Below are positions 1-8,127 of a DNA stretch of 64,000 nucleotides, piece by piece (position 1 is the first letter of the stretch; each line of letters starts with the position of its first letter). Location of the stretch: positions 310,001-374,000 of the forward strand of contig NZ_BAABWG010000002.1 of NCBI RefSeq assembly GCF_040372165.1, written 5' to 3'. Position numbers and translations under genes: made by a program. The stretch is from Hydrogenophaga sp040372165. Lineage in GTDB: Bacteria; Pseudomonadota; Gammaproteobacteria; Burkholderiales; Burkholderiaceae_C. The notes below the pieces were generated by a model. That model was not told where the DNA came from. It worked only from the letters and a program-made list of their open reading frames with translations, and did no database searches.

Positions 1-1
1 T

Positions 2-601
2 CTGATATTGATTGCCTTGCTCAGGGTGCAGACCGTTCAGCCGTTGCCGGCGCCGCAGCTGATGGGTGCAGGGCGTTGGTGGTGGGCGCTGGCGGTGGTG
101 ACCGGCATGGTTTGGCTGCAAATTGCCTTGGGCGGTTGGGTCAGCACCAACTATGCCGTTCTGGCCTGCAACGAATTTCCCGCCTGCCAGGGCAGTTTTT
201 GGCCCGCCATGAATTTTGACGACGGCTTTACCCTGTGGCGTCCATTGGGCATGGATGGCAGCGGACAACCGATCACCTTTGCTGCTCTCACAGCCATCCA
301 CTATGTGCACCGCCTGATGGCGTATGCCGTGCTGGTGGCGCTGGTCTGGCTGGGGTGGCGTCTTCGCCGTGAGCCAATCGCACGCGGGCTTTCCAACGCG
401 CTGCTGGCTTTGGCGGCCTGGCAGTTGCTCACAGGCCTGTCCAATGTGATTCTTGACTGGCCCCTGCTGGCAGCCGTGGCTCACACAGGGGGTGCTGCCG
501 CTCTGGTCATGGTGTTGACCGGATCGCTTGTCCGCTATCGCGGTGCAATGGGTTCGCCCAGCGTGACGCCTGTGCAGCGAGCCACCGGGGCCCTGACCTG
601 A
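2..601 (+). CDS. ctaA: heme A synthase (COX15/CtaA family), 3' part
   Basis: The gene is cut by the left edge of the window; 199 residues remain and they are in frame from base 2. Family members oxidise the C8 methyl of heme O to give heme A for cytochrome aa3 oxidase, in the inner membrane. The fragment has about four hydrophobic helices and two His-containing helices typical of the heme ligands (AIHYVHRL and VAHTGGA). The first helix reads WLQIALGGWVSTNYAVLAC, which matches the start of the second half of COX15 proteins. The following genes are heme O synthase and an SCO chaperone, which supports the call. The apparent TTG at 8 is not the real start. Confidence 0.93.
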   Translation: MILIALLRVQTVQPLPAPQLMGAGRWWWALAVVTGMVWLQIALGGWVSTNYAVLACNEFPACQGSFWPAMNFDDGFTLWRPLGMDGSGQPITFAALTAIHYVHRLMAYAVLVALVWLGWRLRREPIARGLSNALLALAAWQLLTGLSNVILDWPLLAAVAHTGGAAALVMVLTGSLVRYRGAMGSPSVTPVQRATGALT

Positions 602-604
602 ATC

Positions 605-640
605 CGAACTCGCACTCGAACCCGAACTCGAATACGTATA
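605..640. repeat. degenerate hexamer tandem repeat between ctaA and ctaB
   Basis: Six consecutive hexamers starting with CG can be read: CGAACT, CGCACT, CGAACC, CGAACT, CGAATA, CGTATA. They begin four bases after the ctaA stop and end 14 bases before the ctaB start. The last two units are AT-rich. No function is evident. It may be a slippage-generated spacer that sets the distance between two cotranscribed genes. Confidence 0.6.
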
Positions 641-654
641 GTTTTCCCTGACCG

Positions 655-1563
655 ATGTCTTCCGCTTCTTCCGCTCCTGCTGCAGTCATGCCTTCCACGT
701 GGCGGCAGTTCTATGCACTGACCAAACCGCGCGTGGTCCAGCTGATCGTCTTCTGCGCCCTGATTGGCATGGTGCTCGCCGTGCCGGGTGTGCCCAGTTG
801 GCAGCAAGTCTGGGTAGGCGCATTGGCCTGTCTGGGCATCTGGCTGGTGGCTGGGGCCGCTGCCGCATTCAACTGCGTCGTCGAGCAACAGATCGATGCC
901 AAGATGAAGCGCACCGCCTGGCGCCCGACGGCAAAGGGTGAACTCACCAACCCGCAGACGCTGACTTTCTCTGCGGTGCTGTGTGCGCTGGGTTCTGCGA
1001 TCCTCTATGTGTGGGTGAACCCCCTGACCATGTGGCTGACGTTCGCGACTTTTGTGGGCTATGCGGTGATCTACACCGTGGTGCTCAAGCCGCTCACGCC
1101 GCAGAACATCGTCATCGGTGGGGCATCCGGCGCCATGCCACCCGTGCTGGGCTGGGCTGCCATGGCCGGAGAGGTCACGCCGCAGGCGTTGATGCTCTTC
1201 CTCATCATCTTCCTGTGGACGCCGCCGCATTTCTGGGCGCTGGCGCTCTACCGGGTGGAAGACTATCGAAAGTCCGGCCTGCCCATGTTGCCGGTGACCC
1301 ATGGCTCTGCCTTCACGCGGCTGCAGATTCTTCTCTATACCTTGATTCTGTTTGCAGCCTGCCTCATGCCTTTTGTGATGCGCATGAGCGGCTGGCTGTA
1401 CCTCGTGGTGGCAGTGGCTCTGAGCATCGGGTTCACCGGGTACGCGTTTGCACTGTGGCGCAATTATTCGGATGCGCTGGCGCGCAAGACCTTCCGCTTC
1501 TCATTGATCCATCTGTCGTTGCTGTTCGCCGCGCTGCTGCTGGATCACTACCTGATCGCCTGA
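655..1563 (+). CDS. ctaB: protoheme IX farnesyltransferase (heme O synthase)
   Basis: Transfers a farnesyl group to protoheme, giving heme O, the substrate of the preceding heme A synthase. The 302 residues match the usual family size. The prenyl-diphosphate-binding motif of the UbiA superfamily lies near residues 69-86 (NCVVEQQIDAKMKRT); the first acidic position is Glu rather than Asp, which I recall from other betaproteobacterial members. A second conserved loop, YRVEDYRKSGLPMLP, follows near residue 200. There are about eight to nine hydrophobic helices. It lies 53 bases after ctaA and 22 before the SCO gene, so an operon is likely. Confidence 0.96.
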   Translation: MSSASSAPAAVMPSTWRQFYALTKPRVVQLIVFCALIGMVLAVPGVPSWQQVWVGALACLGIWLVAGAAAAFNCVVEQQIDAKMKRTAWRPTAKGELTNPQTLTFSAVLCALGSAILYVWVNPLTMWLTFATFVGYAVIYTVVLKPLTPQNIVIGGASGAMPPVLGWAAMAGEVTPQALMLFLIIFLWTPPHFWALALYRVEDYRKSGLPMLPVTHGSAFTRLQILLYTLILFAACLMPFVMRMSGWLYLVVAVALSIGFTGYAFALWRNYSDALARKTFRFSLIHLSLLFAALLLDHYLIA

Positions 1564-1585
1564 CACCGGAAAGCTGGAGACCCGT

Positions 1586-2242
1586 ATGACACGATCGACT
1601 CTCGACCATTTGCTCTCTGTGCGCCTGATGCGCCGGATGGCCCTGACCATTGGGCTGTCTTTGGGAGCAGCCATGCTCACTGCGTGTGACGGCAAGGAAG
1701 GCGGCACCGGATCGGGTGCGAGTTTCAACGGTGTGGACATCACCGGTGCAGACTATGCACTGGACTTCAAACTGCCTGACCACAATGGACAGGTGCGTAC
1801 CCTCGCGGATTTTCGGGGCAAGGTGGTGGTGGTGTTCTTTGGCTACACGCAATGCCCTGACGTGTGCCCCACCTCACTGAGTGAACTGGCGGCTGCCAAG
1901 GAGCTGCTGGGGCCGGACGGCGAGAACATGCAGGGCCTGTTCGTCAGCGTTGACCCTGCGCGCGACACCCCGGAAATCATGAAGGCCTACATGGGCAATT
2001 TCGATCCTGCTTTTCTGGCACTCCATGCCACTGCGGAAGAACTGCCCGAGCTGACCAAACAGTTCCGGATCTACTACAAGAAGGTGGCGGGTCCTACGCC
2101 GACCAGCTACACGATGGACCACTCGGCTGGTAGCTATGTCTACGACACCGAAGGCCGTATTCGTCTCTACCACCGCTATGCGAGTGGCCCCGACAAGCTG
2201 GCAGCAGATGTCAAGGCACTGCTGGCTGAAGCAAGCCAGTAG
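1586..2242 (+). CDS. SCO1/SenC family copper chaperone lipoprotein
   Basis: SCO proteins deliver copper to the CuA centre of cytochrome c oxidase subunit II. The 218-residue protein starts with a hydrophobic segment and a lipobox (MLTAC, about residues 29-33), so it is probably an anchored lipoprotein. The thioredoxin-like core has the CxxxC copper site in YTQCPDVCPTSL (about residue 90) and the distal His in TMDHSAGSY (about residue 180). It closes the ctaA-ctaB-SCO set. A short start further in (ATG at 1628) is possible and would still keep the signal peptide. Confidence 0.93.
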   Translation: MTRSTLDHLLSVRLMRRMALTIGLSLGAAMLTACDGKEGGTGSGASFNGVDITGADYALDFKLPDHNGQVRTLADFRGKVVVVFFGYTQCPDVCPTSLSELAAAKELLGPDGENMQGLFVSVDPARDTPEIMKAYMGNFDPAFLALHATAEELPELTKQFRIYYKKVAGPTPTSYTMDHSAGSYVYDTEGRIRLYHRYASGPDKLAADVKALLAEASQ

Positions 2243-2252
2243 CGCCTGGTCC

Positions 2253-3290
2253 TCATTCGCCAGCCTTGTCGGCGGCGCTGGTGAATGCATCAGCGAAGAA
2301 GGCCTCGGCCGGCAGGCCAGCCTTTGCGGTGAAGTCATTCTGGGCCGACTCGACCACGATCGGAGCGCCGCAAGCATACACCTCATGACCCGAGAGGTCC
2401 GGGTGGTCTTCCAGCACAGCCAGATGGACAAACCCGGTGCGACCCGTCCACTGGTCTTCAGGCAAGGCGTCTGAGATCACTGGCACATAGCTCAGCTTGG
2501 GCATGGCTGCCAGTTTCTCATCGATCCATGCAGCCTGATACAGGTCGGCAGGCCGTCGGCCTCCCCAGTAGATGGTGGCGGGACGGTCGATGCCTTCGTG
2601 CTGCATGTGATCGATGATGGCCTTGATGGGCGCAAAACCAGTGCCTGAGGCCAGGAAAATGATCGGCTTTTCGTTGTCCTTGCGCAGGAAAAAGCCGCCG
2701 TAAGGTCCTTCGACGCGAAGAATGTCCTTTTCCTTCATCGCGCCAAAGACGTGGTCGGTGAATTTTCCGCCGGGCATGTGACGAATATGGAGCTCCAGTG
2801 ATGGTTTCTGCGCTTGCGTGTGCGGCGCATTCGCCATCGAGTAGCTGCGGCGGTCACCATCGCGCAGCAGGAACTCGACATATTGGCCGGCATGGTACTG
2901 GAACGTGTCGGCGGCCGGCAGCTGCAACTGCACCAGCATGACATCGCTTGATGCCTTCTCCATGCCGCTGACTCGCACGGGCATTTTCTTGATGGGGAAT
3001 GCGCCTTCCTCGGCCACCTGGCGCGACTCCAGCGTCACGTCTGATTGGGCGACGCCGCAGCAGGTGAGAACGAACCCGTTGGTCTCTTCCTGGGCGCTCA
3101 GCGCCTTCTCCTGGTGGGGACCATGCTTGACCACACCCGAGACCAGTTTGCATTTGCAAGAGCCGCATGCTCCGTCCTTGCAACCGTACGGCAAACCGAT
3201 ACCTTGACGAATGCCGGCGGCCAGAATGGTTTCGCCATCCTCGGTGTTGAATTGACGGCCGCTCGGGGTCACGGTGATGCTGAATGTCAT
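2253..3290 (-). CDS. 2Fe-2S ferredoxin / FAD-NAD(P)H reductase (CDP-6-deoxy-glucoseen reductase-like)
   Basis: A 345-residue electron-transfer flavoprotein. Residues 1-90 form a plant-type 2Fe-2S domain with the Cys pattern YGCKDGACGSCKC plus a later Cys. Then come an FAD domain with RRSYSMAN (flavin binding, about residues 148-155) and an NAD domain with IIFLASGTGFAPIKAI. This order is that of AscD/CDP-6-deoxy-delta-3,4-glucoseen reductase-like and phenol-hydroxylase-reductase-like proteins. In Burkholderiales such genes often occur as housekeeping singletons, so the sugar-specific name should not be trusted. It converges on the SCO gene with a 10-base gap and diverges from the epimerase gene. 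Confidence 0.88.
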   Translation of the reverse strand: MTFSITVTPSGRQFNTEDGETILAAGIRQGIGLPYGCKDGACGSCKCKLVSGVVKHGPHQEKALSAQEETNGFVLTCCGVAQSDVTLESRQVAEEGAFPIKKMPVRVSGMEKASSDVMLVQLQLPAADTFQYHAGQYVEFLLRDGDRRSYSMANAPHTQAQKPSLELHIRHMPGGKFTDHVFGAMKEKDILRVEGPYGGFFLRKDNEKPIIFLASGTGFAPIKAIIDHMQHEGIDRPATIYWGGRRPADLYQAAWIDEKLAAMPKLSYVPVISDALPEDQWTGRTGFVHLAVLEDHPDLSGHEVYACGAPIVVESAQNDFTAKAGLPAEAFFADAFTSAADKAGE

Positions 3291-3381
3291 ACTCGGGCTT
3301 CTCTTCCTGGGTTGTCGAGGGCGGGCGACAGCGCCGGCCCGTCATGCAAACCTGTCTATTGTCGCAAATTGTCCTGAAACC

Positions 3382-4317
3382 ATGGCTGTCACGACCCACA
3401 TGCCCCTCGGTGCCTTGCCCTCGCGCTTTCGTCGGCAGCGTCTGCTGATCGTGGGTTGCGGCGACGTCGGGCTACGGGTGGCGGCCATCGCTTCACGTTT
3501 TGGCGGGCGGCGCGTGCTGACGCTGACTTCCAGCCCCGAGCGCGTCGACAGCTTGAGGGCAGCCGGGCTCGAGCCATTGCTTGGCAACCTGGATGTGCCG
3601 GCAAGCCTCAGGCGCCTGGCAGGACTGGGCACGCGGATCCTGCATCTGGCGCCACCGCCTGCTGACGACCGGTCGGCCATTCACGATCCCCGGACCCGTG
3701 CGCTCACCAGGGCGCTGGTTCGCCGCAGCCGCCCGGCTTCAGCCGTATACGGGTCGACCAGCGGGGTCTATGGGGACAGGCAAGGCCAATGGCTGGCCGA
3801 AACGGCGTCATGCCAGCCCCAGACCCCCCGCGGCCACCGTCGCGTCGATGCCGAGAACCACTGGCATGGGTTTGGCCTGCGCGCAGGCGTCTCCACGCGG
3901 GTTTTGCGCATACCCGGCATTTATGCAAACGATCGTGCAGGTGGTACGCCGCGCGAGAGGCTGCTCAAGGGGACGCCAGTGCTGGCCCAGGCGGATGATG
4001 TTTACACCAACCACATCCATGCCGATGATCTGGCCAGAGCCTGCTGGCTGGCGCTCTGGCGGGGAGGGGCTCAGCGCAACTTCCACGTCACGGACGATAC
4101 CGAGATGAAGATGGGTGACTACTTTGACGCCGCTGCTGACCTGTATGGCCTGCAACGCCCGCCCAGGGTGTCACGAAAGGAAGCGGTCAACGCTGTCTCG
4201 CCCATGCAACTGAGCTTCATGAGCGAATCGCGACGGCTGCGAAACCAGCGCATGAAGAATGAGCTGGGGTTGAGGCTTGTCTATCCCACTGTCATCGACG
4301 GACTGAAGCAAGGCTGA
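3382..4317 (+). CDS. NAD-dependent epimerase/dehydratase (extended SDR family, YeeZ-like)
   Basis: A 311-residue Rossmann protein. The N-terminal nucleotide motif is LLIVGCGDVGLRVA (about residues 19-32), followed by a Ser-Thr segment and VYGSTSGVYGD, characteristic of extended SDRs. C-terminal NHIHADDLARAC and NFHVTDDTEMKMGDYFDAAAD are typical of sugar-nucleotide epimerase-like proteins. The substrate is unknown. I chose the ATG at 3382 because the frame upstream (from 3274) overlaps the divergent reductase gene and does not look protein-like. Intact and single; no operon partner downstream. Confidence 0.82.
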   Translation: MAVTTHMPLGALPSRFRRQRLLIVGCGDVGLRVAAIASRFGGRRVLTLTSSPERVDSLRAAGLEPLLGNLDVPASLRRLAGLGTRILHLAPPPADDRSAIHDPRTRALTRALVRRSRPASAVYGSTSGVYGDRQGQWLAETASCQPQTPRGHRRVDAENHWHGFGLRAGVSTRVLRIPGIYANDRAGGTPRERLLKGTPVLAQADDVYTNHIHADDLARACWLALWRGGAQRNFHVTDDTEMKMGDYFDAAADLYGLQRPPRVSRKEAVNAVSPMQLSFMSESRRLRNQRMKNELGLRLVYPTVIDGLKQG

Positions 4318-4346
4318 GCCGAGCAGGGGCCGATAACATGCGTTGC

Positions 4347-5333
4347 TCAGGTGGGCAGAGTGTGGCCCCGCAAGCTGGAGAGCACCCAGCCTGTGTAGGC
4401 CAGGTAGGCAAGCAGCAGCGCAGCAGCTTCGTATCGGTTGATGCGGCCCTGCCGCCCTCGCCAGCCAAGGCTCATGATGAACAATGTGACGGTCAGCACA
4501 ACCATCACAGGCAGGTCCCGCTCGATGGCCTCTGCCTCCAGGGAGAAGGGCGAAATCGCGCCGGCCAGGCCGACAGCGGCGAGCGTGTTCAGCATGTTGG
4601 AGCCCAGCACGTTGCCCAGCGCAATGTCATCCTGGCCTTTCTTTGCGGCAGCAATGCATGAGGCCAGCTCCGGCAATGAGGTGCCCAGTGCCAGAATCGT
4701 CAGACCGATGATCAGCTCGCTGATGCCCAATGCTCGTGCGCCTTCAACTGCGCCCCAGACCAGCATGCGTGAACTGCCAATGAGGACAAGAAGCCCCATG
4801 GCGAGCTTGTTGAGCGCCTGACCTTTGGTCAGTTTGATGTCCTGGATCCCCGCGGCAGTTTCCTTGCCCCAGGTGTCTCCGCGATTGCGCCGGCCTTCGA
4901 CGATGGACCAGCCGAACATGGTGAGGAACACCAGCAGCAGAATACTGCTGTCCCAGCGGGTGAGCTGGCCGTCGATGGCCAGACCGGCGGCGAGTGCCGT
5001 CATCACGATGAGCAGGGGCATTTCCTTGCGCAATACCTTGGAATCGACCTTCATGGGCACGATCCAGGCTGTGACGCCCACGATCAAGGTGATGTTGACG
5101 ATGTTGGACCCCCAGGCGTTGCCCAGCGCCAGATAAGGTGTCCCGTCCAGGGCAGCGAGTGTGGAGACGACCAGCTCGGGTGCCGATGTGCCAAACCCGA
5201 CGATGACCATGCCCACCAGCAGGGGCGGGACCTTGTGATGATGCGCAGTCGCTGCAGCGCCATCCACGAATGCGTCTGCACTCCAGACCAGCAGGGCGAG
5301 GCCGGTGATGACGGCGAGAGCGGGAAGTAGCAC
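4347..5333 (-). CDS. calcium/sodium antiporter (CaCA superfamily, YrbG-like)
   Basis: A 328-residue inner-membrane exchanger with about ten helices arranged as two repeated halves. Each half carries the alpha-repeat motif: GFGTSAPELVVS with GNAWGSNIVN in the first, and ALGTSLPELASC with GNVLGSNMLN in the second. The acidic and Asn residues in these repeats bind the cation. It exchanges Na+ or H+ for Ca2+ in characterised relatives. It is convergent with the upstream epimerase gene and divergent from the lysozyme-like gene, whose possible start lies only 15 bases away. Confidence 0.92.
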   Translation of the reverse strand: MLLPALAVITGLALLVWSADAFVDGAAATAHHHKVPPLLVGMVIVGFGTSAPELVVSTLAALDGTPYLALGNAWGSNIVNITLIVGVTAWIVPMKVDSKVLRKEMPLLIVMTALAAGLAIDGQLTRWDSSILLLVFLTMFGWSIVEGRRNRGDTWGKETAAGIQDIKLTKGQALNKLAMGLLVLIGSSRMLVWGAVEGARALGISELIIGLTILALGTSLPELASCIAAAKKGQDDIALGNVLGSNMLNTLAAVGLAGAISPFSLEAEAIERDLPVMVVLTVTLFIMSLGWRGRQGRINRYEAAALLLAYLAYTGWVLSSLRGHTLPT

Positions 5334-5348
5334 GATCGGGTTTCTGAG

Positions 5349-6086
5349 ATGATGATGGTGTTTGCATCCATTGTGTCAGCATCGGAAGGACCGGTCCGTC
5401 ATGGGCTCCTCTCTCCAGTGCGCCATCTTCACGGAAGCCTGATCAGCTTGCGCACCACATTCAACCGTATTCTGCTGTGGAGTCTGTCCCTGACCGTGGT
5501 GGCGGCCGGCGTGCTGGCCGCTGCATGGTGGTACTGGCCGGCTGCCTTTCTGCCTGGTACGAGGGGCTTGAGCATCTCTGGAGGCGACCCTCATTTGCGC
5601 GCCCTGATGCGGACCATCTCTGCCAGTGAGGCCAATGTGCCCAATCCTTACCACGTGCTGCATGGCGGCGAGACGGTGGGTTCACTGGATCAGCACCCCA
5701 ACCAGTGCATGGCCATCCATGCCGGTCCGAACAGGGGGAAATGCTCCACGGCGGCAGGCCGCTATCAGCTGCTGCACGCGACCTGGATGGAGCTGGCACA
5801 GCGGTATCACCCTGCCGCAGGGACCGCAAACGCAGGTGACGATCCCCGTGTGCTGCCGTTCGGCCCGGTCGATCAGGATACGGTGGTCATGCAGTGGCTG
5901 GCAGACGAAAAGGCCTGGGGCATGGACATTGCCGGGCGCCTGCAAAATGGCGAGGTGGAGGTGGTGTTCAAGCGGCTTTCGGGCACATGGACCAGTCTGG
6001 GCTATGGGTCCGAGTCCAACCAGATGAGCTCAGTGCTGCCGCGAATCTACGGACAGATGCTTCAGGAAGAGCTTGACCGGCAGTAA
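5349..6086 (+). CDS. membrane-anchored lambda-lysozyme-like (GH104-type) muramidase
   Basis: The 245-residue protein has one N-terminal hydrophobic helix (about residues 42-68, LLWSLSLTVVAAGVLAAAWW) and a C-terminal domain resembling phage lambda endolysin. It shows the catalytic-type Glu in ISASEAN (about residue 95), the conserved STAAGRYQLL and the terminal SGTWTSLGYG. Lambda R has SEGT and STGAGRYQLL at the matching places. It would act on peptidoglycan in the periplasm if the fold and Glu are functional. No other phage genes are nearby, so this is a chromosomal remodelling enzyme or a domesticated endolysin. The start is uncertain: no good ribosome site precedes 5349, and a TTG near 5445 just before the helix is an alternative. 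Confidence 0.72.
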   Translation: MMMVFASIVSASEGPVRHGLLSPVRHLHGSLISLRTTFNRILLWSLSLTVVAAGVLAAAWWYWPAAFLPGTRGLSISGGDPHLRALMRTISASEANVPNPYHVLHGGETVGSLDQHPNQCMAIHAGPNRGKCSTAAGRYQLLHATWMELAQRYHPAAGTANAGDDPRVLPFGPVDQDTVVMQWLADEKAWGMDIAGRLQNGEVEVVFKRLSGTWTSLGYGSESNQMSSVLPRIYGQMLQEELDRQ

Positions 6087-6115
6087 AACTGCTCTCATGA
6101 ACCCTCTCGTGGGGC

Positions 6116-6147
6116 AAAAAAAAGCTCCTCTGCATGGCAGAAGAGCT
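6116..6147 (-). terminator. intrinsic terminator of tRNA-Leu
   Basis: Reading the minus strand, an 11-bp stem with one mismatch (AGCTCTTCTGC pairing with GCAGAGGAGCT) and a 3-base loop is followed by eight T residues (6123-6116). It begins eight bases beyond the 3' CCA of the tRNA gene. The run of A on the plus strand gives no useful T tract for the upstream lysozyme-like gene. Confidence 0.85.
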
Positions 6148-6154
6148 CTTGTCG

Positions 6155-6241
6155 TGGTGCCGGAGGCCGGACTCGAACCGGCACACCATCTCTGGCGGGG
6201 GATTTTGAATCCCCTGCGTCTACCAATTTCGCCACTCCGGC
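6155..6241 (-). tRNA. tRNA-Leu (anticodon CAA)
   Basis: An 87-nt gene with the 3' CCA encoded (6157-6155). The acceptor stem is GCCGGAG paired with CTCCGGC. The anticodon stem GGGGA/TCCCC closes a loop TTCAAAA with anticodon CAA (plus strand 6205-6207), decoding UUG. The long variable arm expected of tRNA-Leu is present, and the T arm reads GGTTCGAGTCC. A possible minus-strand -10 element CATAAT lies about 20 bases upstream, so its promoter overlaps the 5' leader of the divergent cysM gene. Confidence 0.97.
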
Positions 6242-6280
6242 GGCATCTCAGACAGACCGAAATTATGGCACAGTGCAAGG

Positions 6281-7183
6281 ATGATGTATTCGACCATTGA
6301 AGACGCCATCGGCAAAACACCTTTGGTGCGCCTGCAGCGCATAGGCGCGCAGGAGAACGAGTCACGTGGAAACGTGGTACTGGGCAAGCTGGAAGGCAAC
6401 AATCCTGCGGGGTCGGTCAAGGATCGGCCAGCCGTATCCATGATTCGTCGCGCGGAAGAGCGTGGTGACATTCGGGCCGGTGACACCCTGATCGAGGCGA
6501 CATCCGGCAATACTGGCATTGCGCTGGCGATGGCCGCAGCCATCAAGGGCTACCGGATGGTGCTCATCATGCCGGAAGACCTTTCCATCGAGCGGGCACA
6601 GACCATGAAGGCTTTTGGCGCGGAGCTGGTGCTCACGCCCAAGAGTGGGGGCATGGAGTACGCGCGTGACCTGGCAGAGAAGATGGCCAGTGAAGGCAAG
6701 GGGCGCGTGCTTGATCAGTTTGCCAACGGTGACAACCCGCGAATCCACTATGAGACGACCGGCCCGGAGTTGTGGGAGCAGACCGGCGGCAAGATCACGC
6801 ATTTTGTCAGTGCCATGGGCACAACAGGAACCATCACGGGCGTCTCCCGGTACCTGAAGGAGAAAAACCCTGCCATCCGGATTGTCGGTGCCCAGCCGGC
6901 GGAAGGCTCGCGCATTCCCGGTATTCGCAAATGGCCGCAGGAATACCTGCCCAAGATCTACGATCCCACCCATGTTGACGAACTTGTCTATGTGAGCCAG
7001 TCGGACGCAGAAGAGATGTGTCGGCGGCTGGCCAGGGAAGAAGGCATATTTGCCGGCATTTCCGCCGCCGGGGCTTGCTGGGTGGCGCAGCAGGTGGCCG
7101 CTCAATGCCAGGATGCGACGATTGCCTTTGTCGTGTGCGACAGGGGTGATCGCTATCTGTCCACCGGCGTGTTTCCTGCCTGA
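6281..7183 (+). CDS. cysM: cysteine synthase B
   Basis: A PLP enzyme that makes cysteine from O-acetylserine and sulfide or thiosulfate. The 300 residues fit CysM, which is shorter than CysK. The PLP lysine lies in NPAGSVKDRPA (about residues 42-52); the substrate loop is EATSGNTGIALA, and the phosphate-binding SAMGTTGTITG follows near residue 180. The C-terminal KWPQEYLPKIYD is characteristic of CysM. Two tandem ATG codons (6281, 6284) could start it. Its promoter must lie in or beyond the divergent tRNA-Leu gene. Confidence 0.95.
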   Translation: MMYSTIEDAIGKTPLVRLQRIGAQENESRGNVVLGKLEGNNPAGSVKDRPAVSMIRRAEERGDIRAGDTLIEATSGNTGIALAMAAAIKGYRMVLIMPEDLSIERAQTMKAFGAELVLTPKSGGMEYARDLAEKMASEGKGRVLDQFANGDNPRIHYETTGPELWEQTGGKITHFVSAMGTTGTITGVSRYLKEKNPAIRIVGAQPAEGSRIPGIRKWPQEYLPKIYDPTHVDELVYVSQSDAEEMCRRLAREEGIFAGISAAGACWVAQQVAAQCQDATIAFVVCDRGDRYLSTGVFPA

Positions 7184-7207
7184 CGCATCAGAAGGAGCCT
7201 GTGCCCG

Positions 7208-7756
7208 ATGTCGGATGAATTTCGTTTTTGCCCCCAATGCGCAGCTGCACTGACCTGGCTTGAAGAGCAGGAAGACGGCGGCGCCAAGACGCGCTTGAGG
7301 TGTGCTGCCTGTGGCTATACGCACTGGAACAACCCCACCCCTGTGCTGGCGGCCATTGTGGAGCTCGATGGCAAGGTGCTGCTGGCACGCAACGCCAATT
7401 GGGAGCAGCGCATGTTCGGGCTGATCACCGGCTTCATGGAGGCTGGCGAGTCCCCCGAGGAAGGCATCCGGCGGGAAATCGCGGAGGAAACGGCACTGGA
7501 AGTGGACGCACTGCAGCTGGTCGGTGTCAACGAGTTTCTCCGGATGAACCAGGTCTTGATCACCTATCACGCCAAGGCTCACGGCGAAGTTCGGCTTTCA
7601 CCGGAGCTCTCCGAGTACAAGCTTTTTGCATTGGAGGATGTGCGCTGTTGGCCCATGGGGACAGGCCTGGCGCTGGCCTCATGGCTTCGTTCCAGAGGCG
7701 TCGAGCCGCAATTCATGGCGCCGCCAGAGCCCCCAAAGGGTGTCGGCAATCAGTGA
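7208..7756 (+). CDS. NUDIX hydrolase with N-terminal zinc ribbon
   Basis: A 182-residue protein. The N-terminal zinc ribbon has two CxxC pairs (CPQC and CAAC, about residues 9-37). The NUDIX box GFMEAGESPEEGIRREIAEE (about residues 76-95) contains the metal-binding REIAEE core. The arrangement recalls NudC-type NAD-capping hydrolases without their N-terminal domain, but a nucleotide-sugar or dNTP substrate is equally possible. It starts 24 bases after cysM and is probably cotranscribed with it. Confidence 0.86.
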   Translation: MSDEFRFCPQCAAALTWLEEQEDGGAKTRLRCAACGYTHWNNPTPVLAAIVELDGKVLLARNANWEQRMFGLITGFMEAGESPEEGIRREIAEETALEVDALQLVGVNEFLRMNQVLITYHAKAHGEVRLSPELSEYKLFALEDVRCWPMGTGLALASWLRSRGVEPQFMAPPEPPKGVGNQ

Positions 7757-7765
7757 AATTACCCG

Positions 7766-7792
7766 TTGGCAAAATGGGTAGCTGATTAAAAT
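7766..7792 (+). promoter_or_regulatory. possible sigma-70 promoter of tusA
   Basis: TTGGCA (7766-7771) and TAAAAT (7787-7792) resemble -35 and -10 hexamers, with a short 15-base spacer. They lie 25 bases before the tusA ATG. The -35 box is embedded in a weak TACCC...GGGTA inverted repeat after the NUDIX gene. Read by eye only. Confidence 0.35.
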
Positions 7793-7817
7793 ACGCTCAG
7801 TAACAGGAAATTCTCAC

Positions 7818-8045
7818 ATGGAAGCACATCGCGAACTCGACGCTCGGGGCCTGAACTGCCCCCTGCCCATTCTCAAGGCCAAGAAGGCGCTCGCAGAAAT
7901 GCAGTCGGGTCAGTTGCTGCGCGTGGTCGCGACCGACGCAGGCTCGGTGCGTGACTTCCAGGCGTTTGCCAAACAGACGGGAAACGAGCTGGTGGACCAG
8001 GAAACCGTGGGCGGTGATTTCATTTCGGTGATCAAGCGCCGCTGA
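7818..8045 (+). CDS. tusA: sulfurtransferase TusA family protein
   Basis: A 75-residue single-domain protein of the TusA/SirA fold. It carries the signature RGLNCPLPILKAKKAL with the persulfide-carrying Cys at about residue 15, and ends in GGDFISVIKRR. TusA relays sulfur for tRNA 2-thiouridine and molybdopterin pathways; distant homologs serve dissimilatory sulfur metabolism. The position near cysM fits a sulfur theme but is not proof. A ribosome site (AGGAAA) precedes the ATG. Confidence 0.92.
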   Translation: MEAHRELDARGLNCPLPILKAKKALAEMQSGQLLRVVATDAGSVRDFQAFAKQTGNELVDQETVGGDFISVIKRR

Positions 8046-8127
8046 CACGAATCAAGCCGGCCTGTGCCGGCATGGGTGAGAGGCTCGGGCAGTGGACTGT
8101 CCCGACACTTCGGCCCCCTGGCAACTG

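Noticed and set aside
5349..6086. Prophage remnant suggested by the lambda-lysozyme-like gene
   Set aside because: No holin, spanin, structural or integrase gene lies nearby, and the protein has its own membrane anchor.
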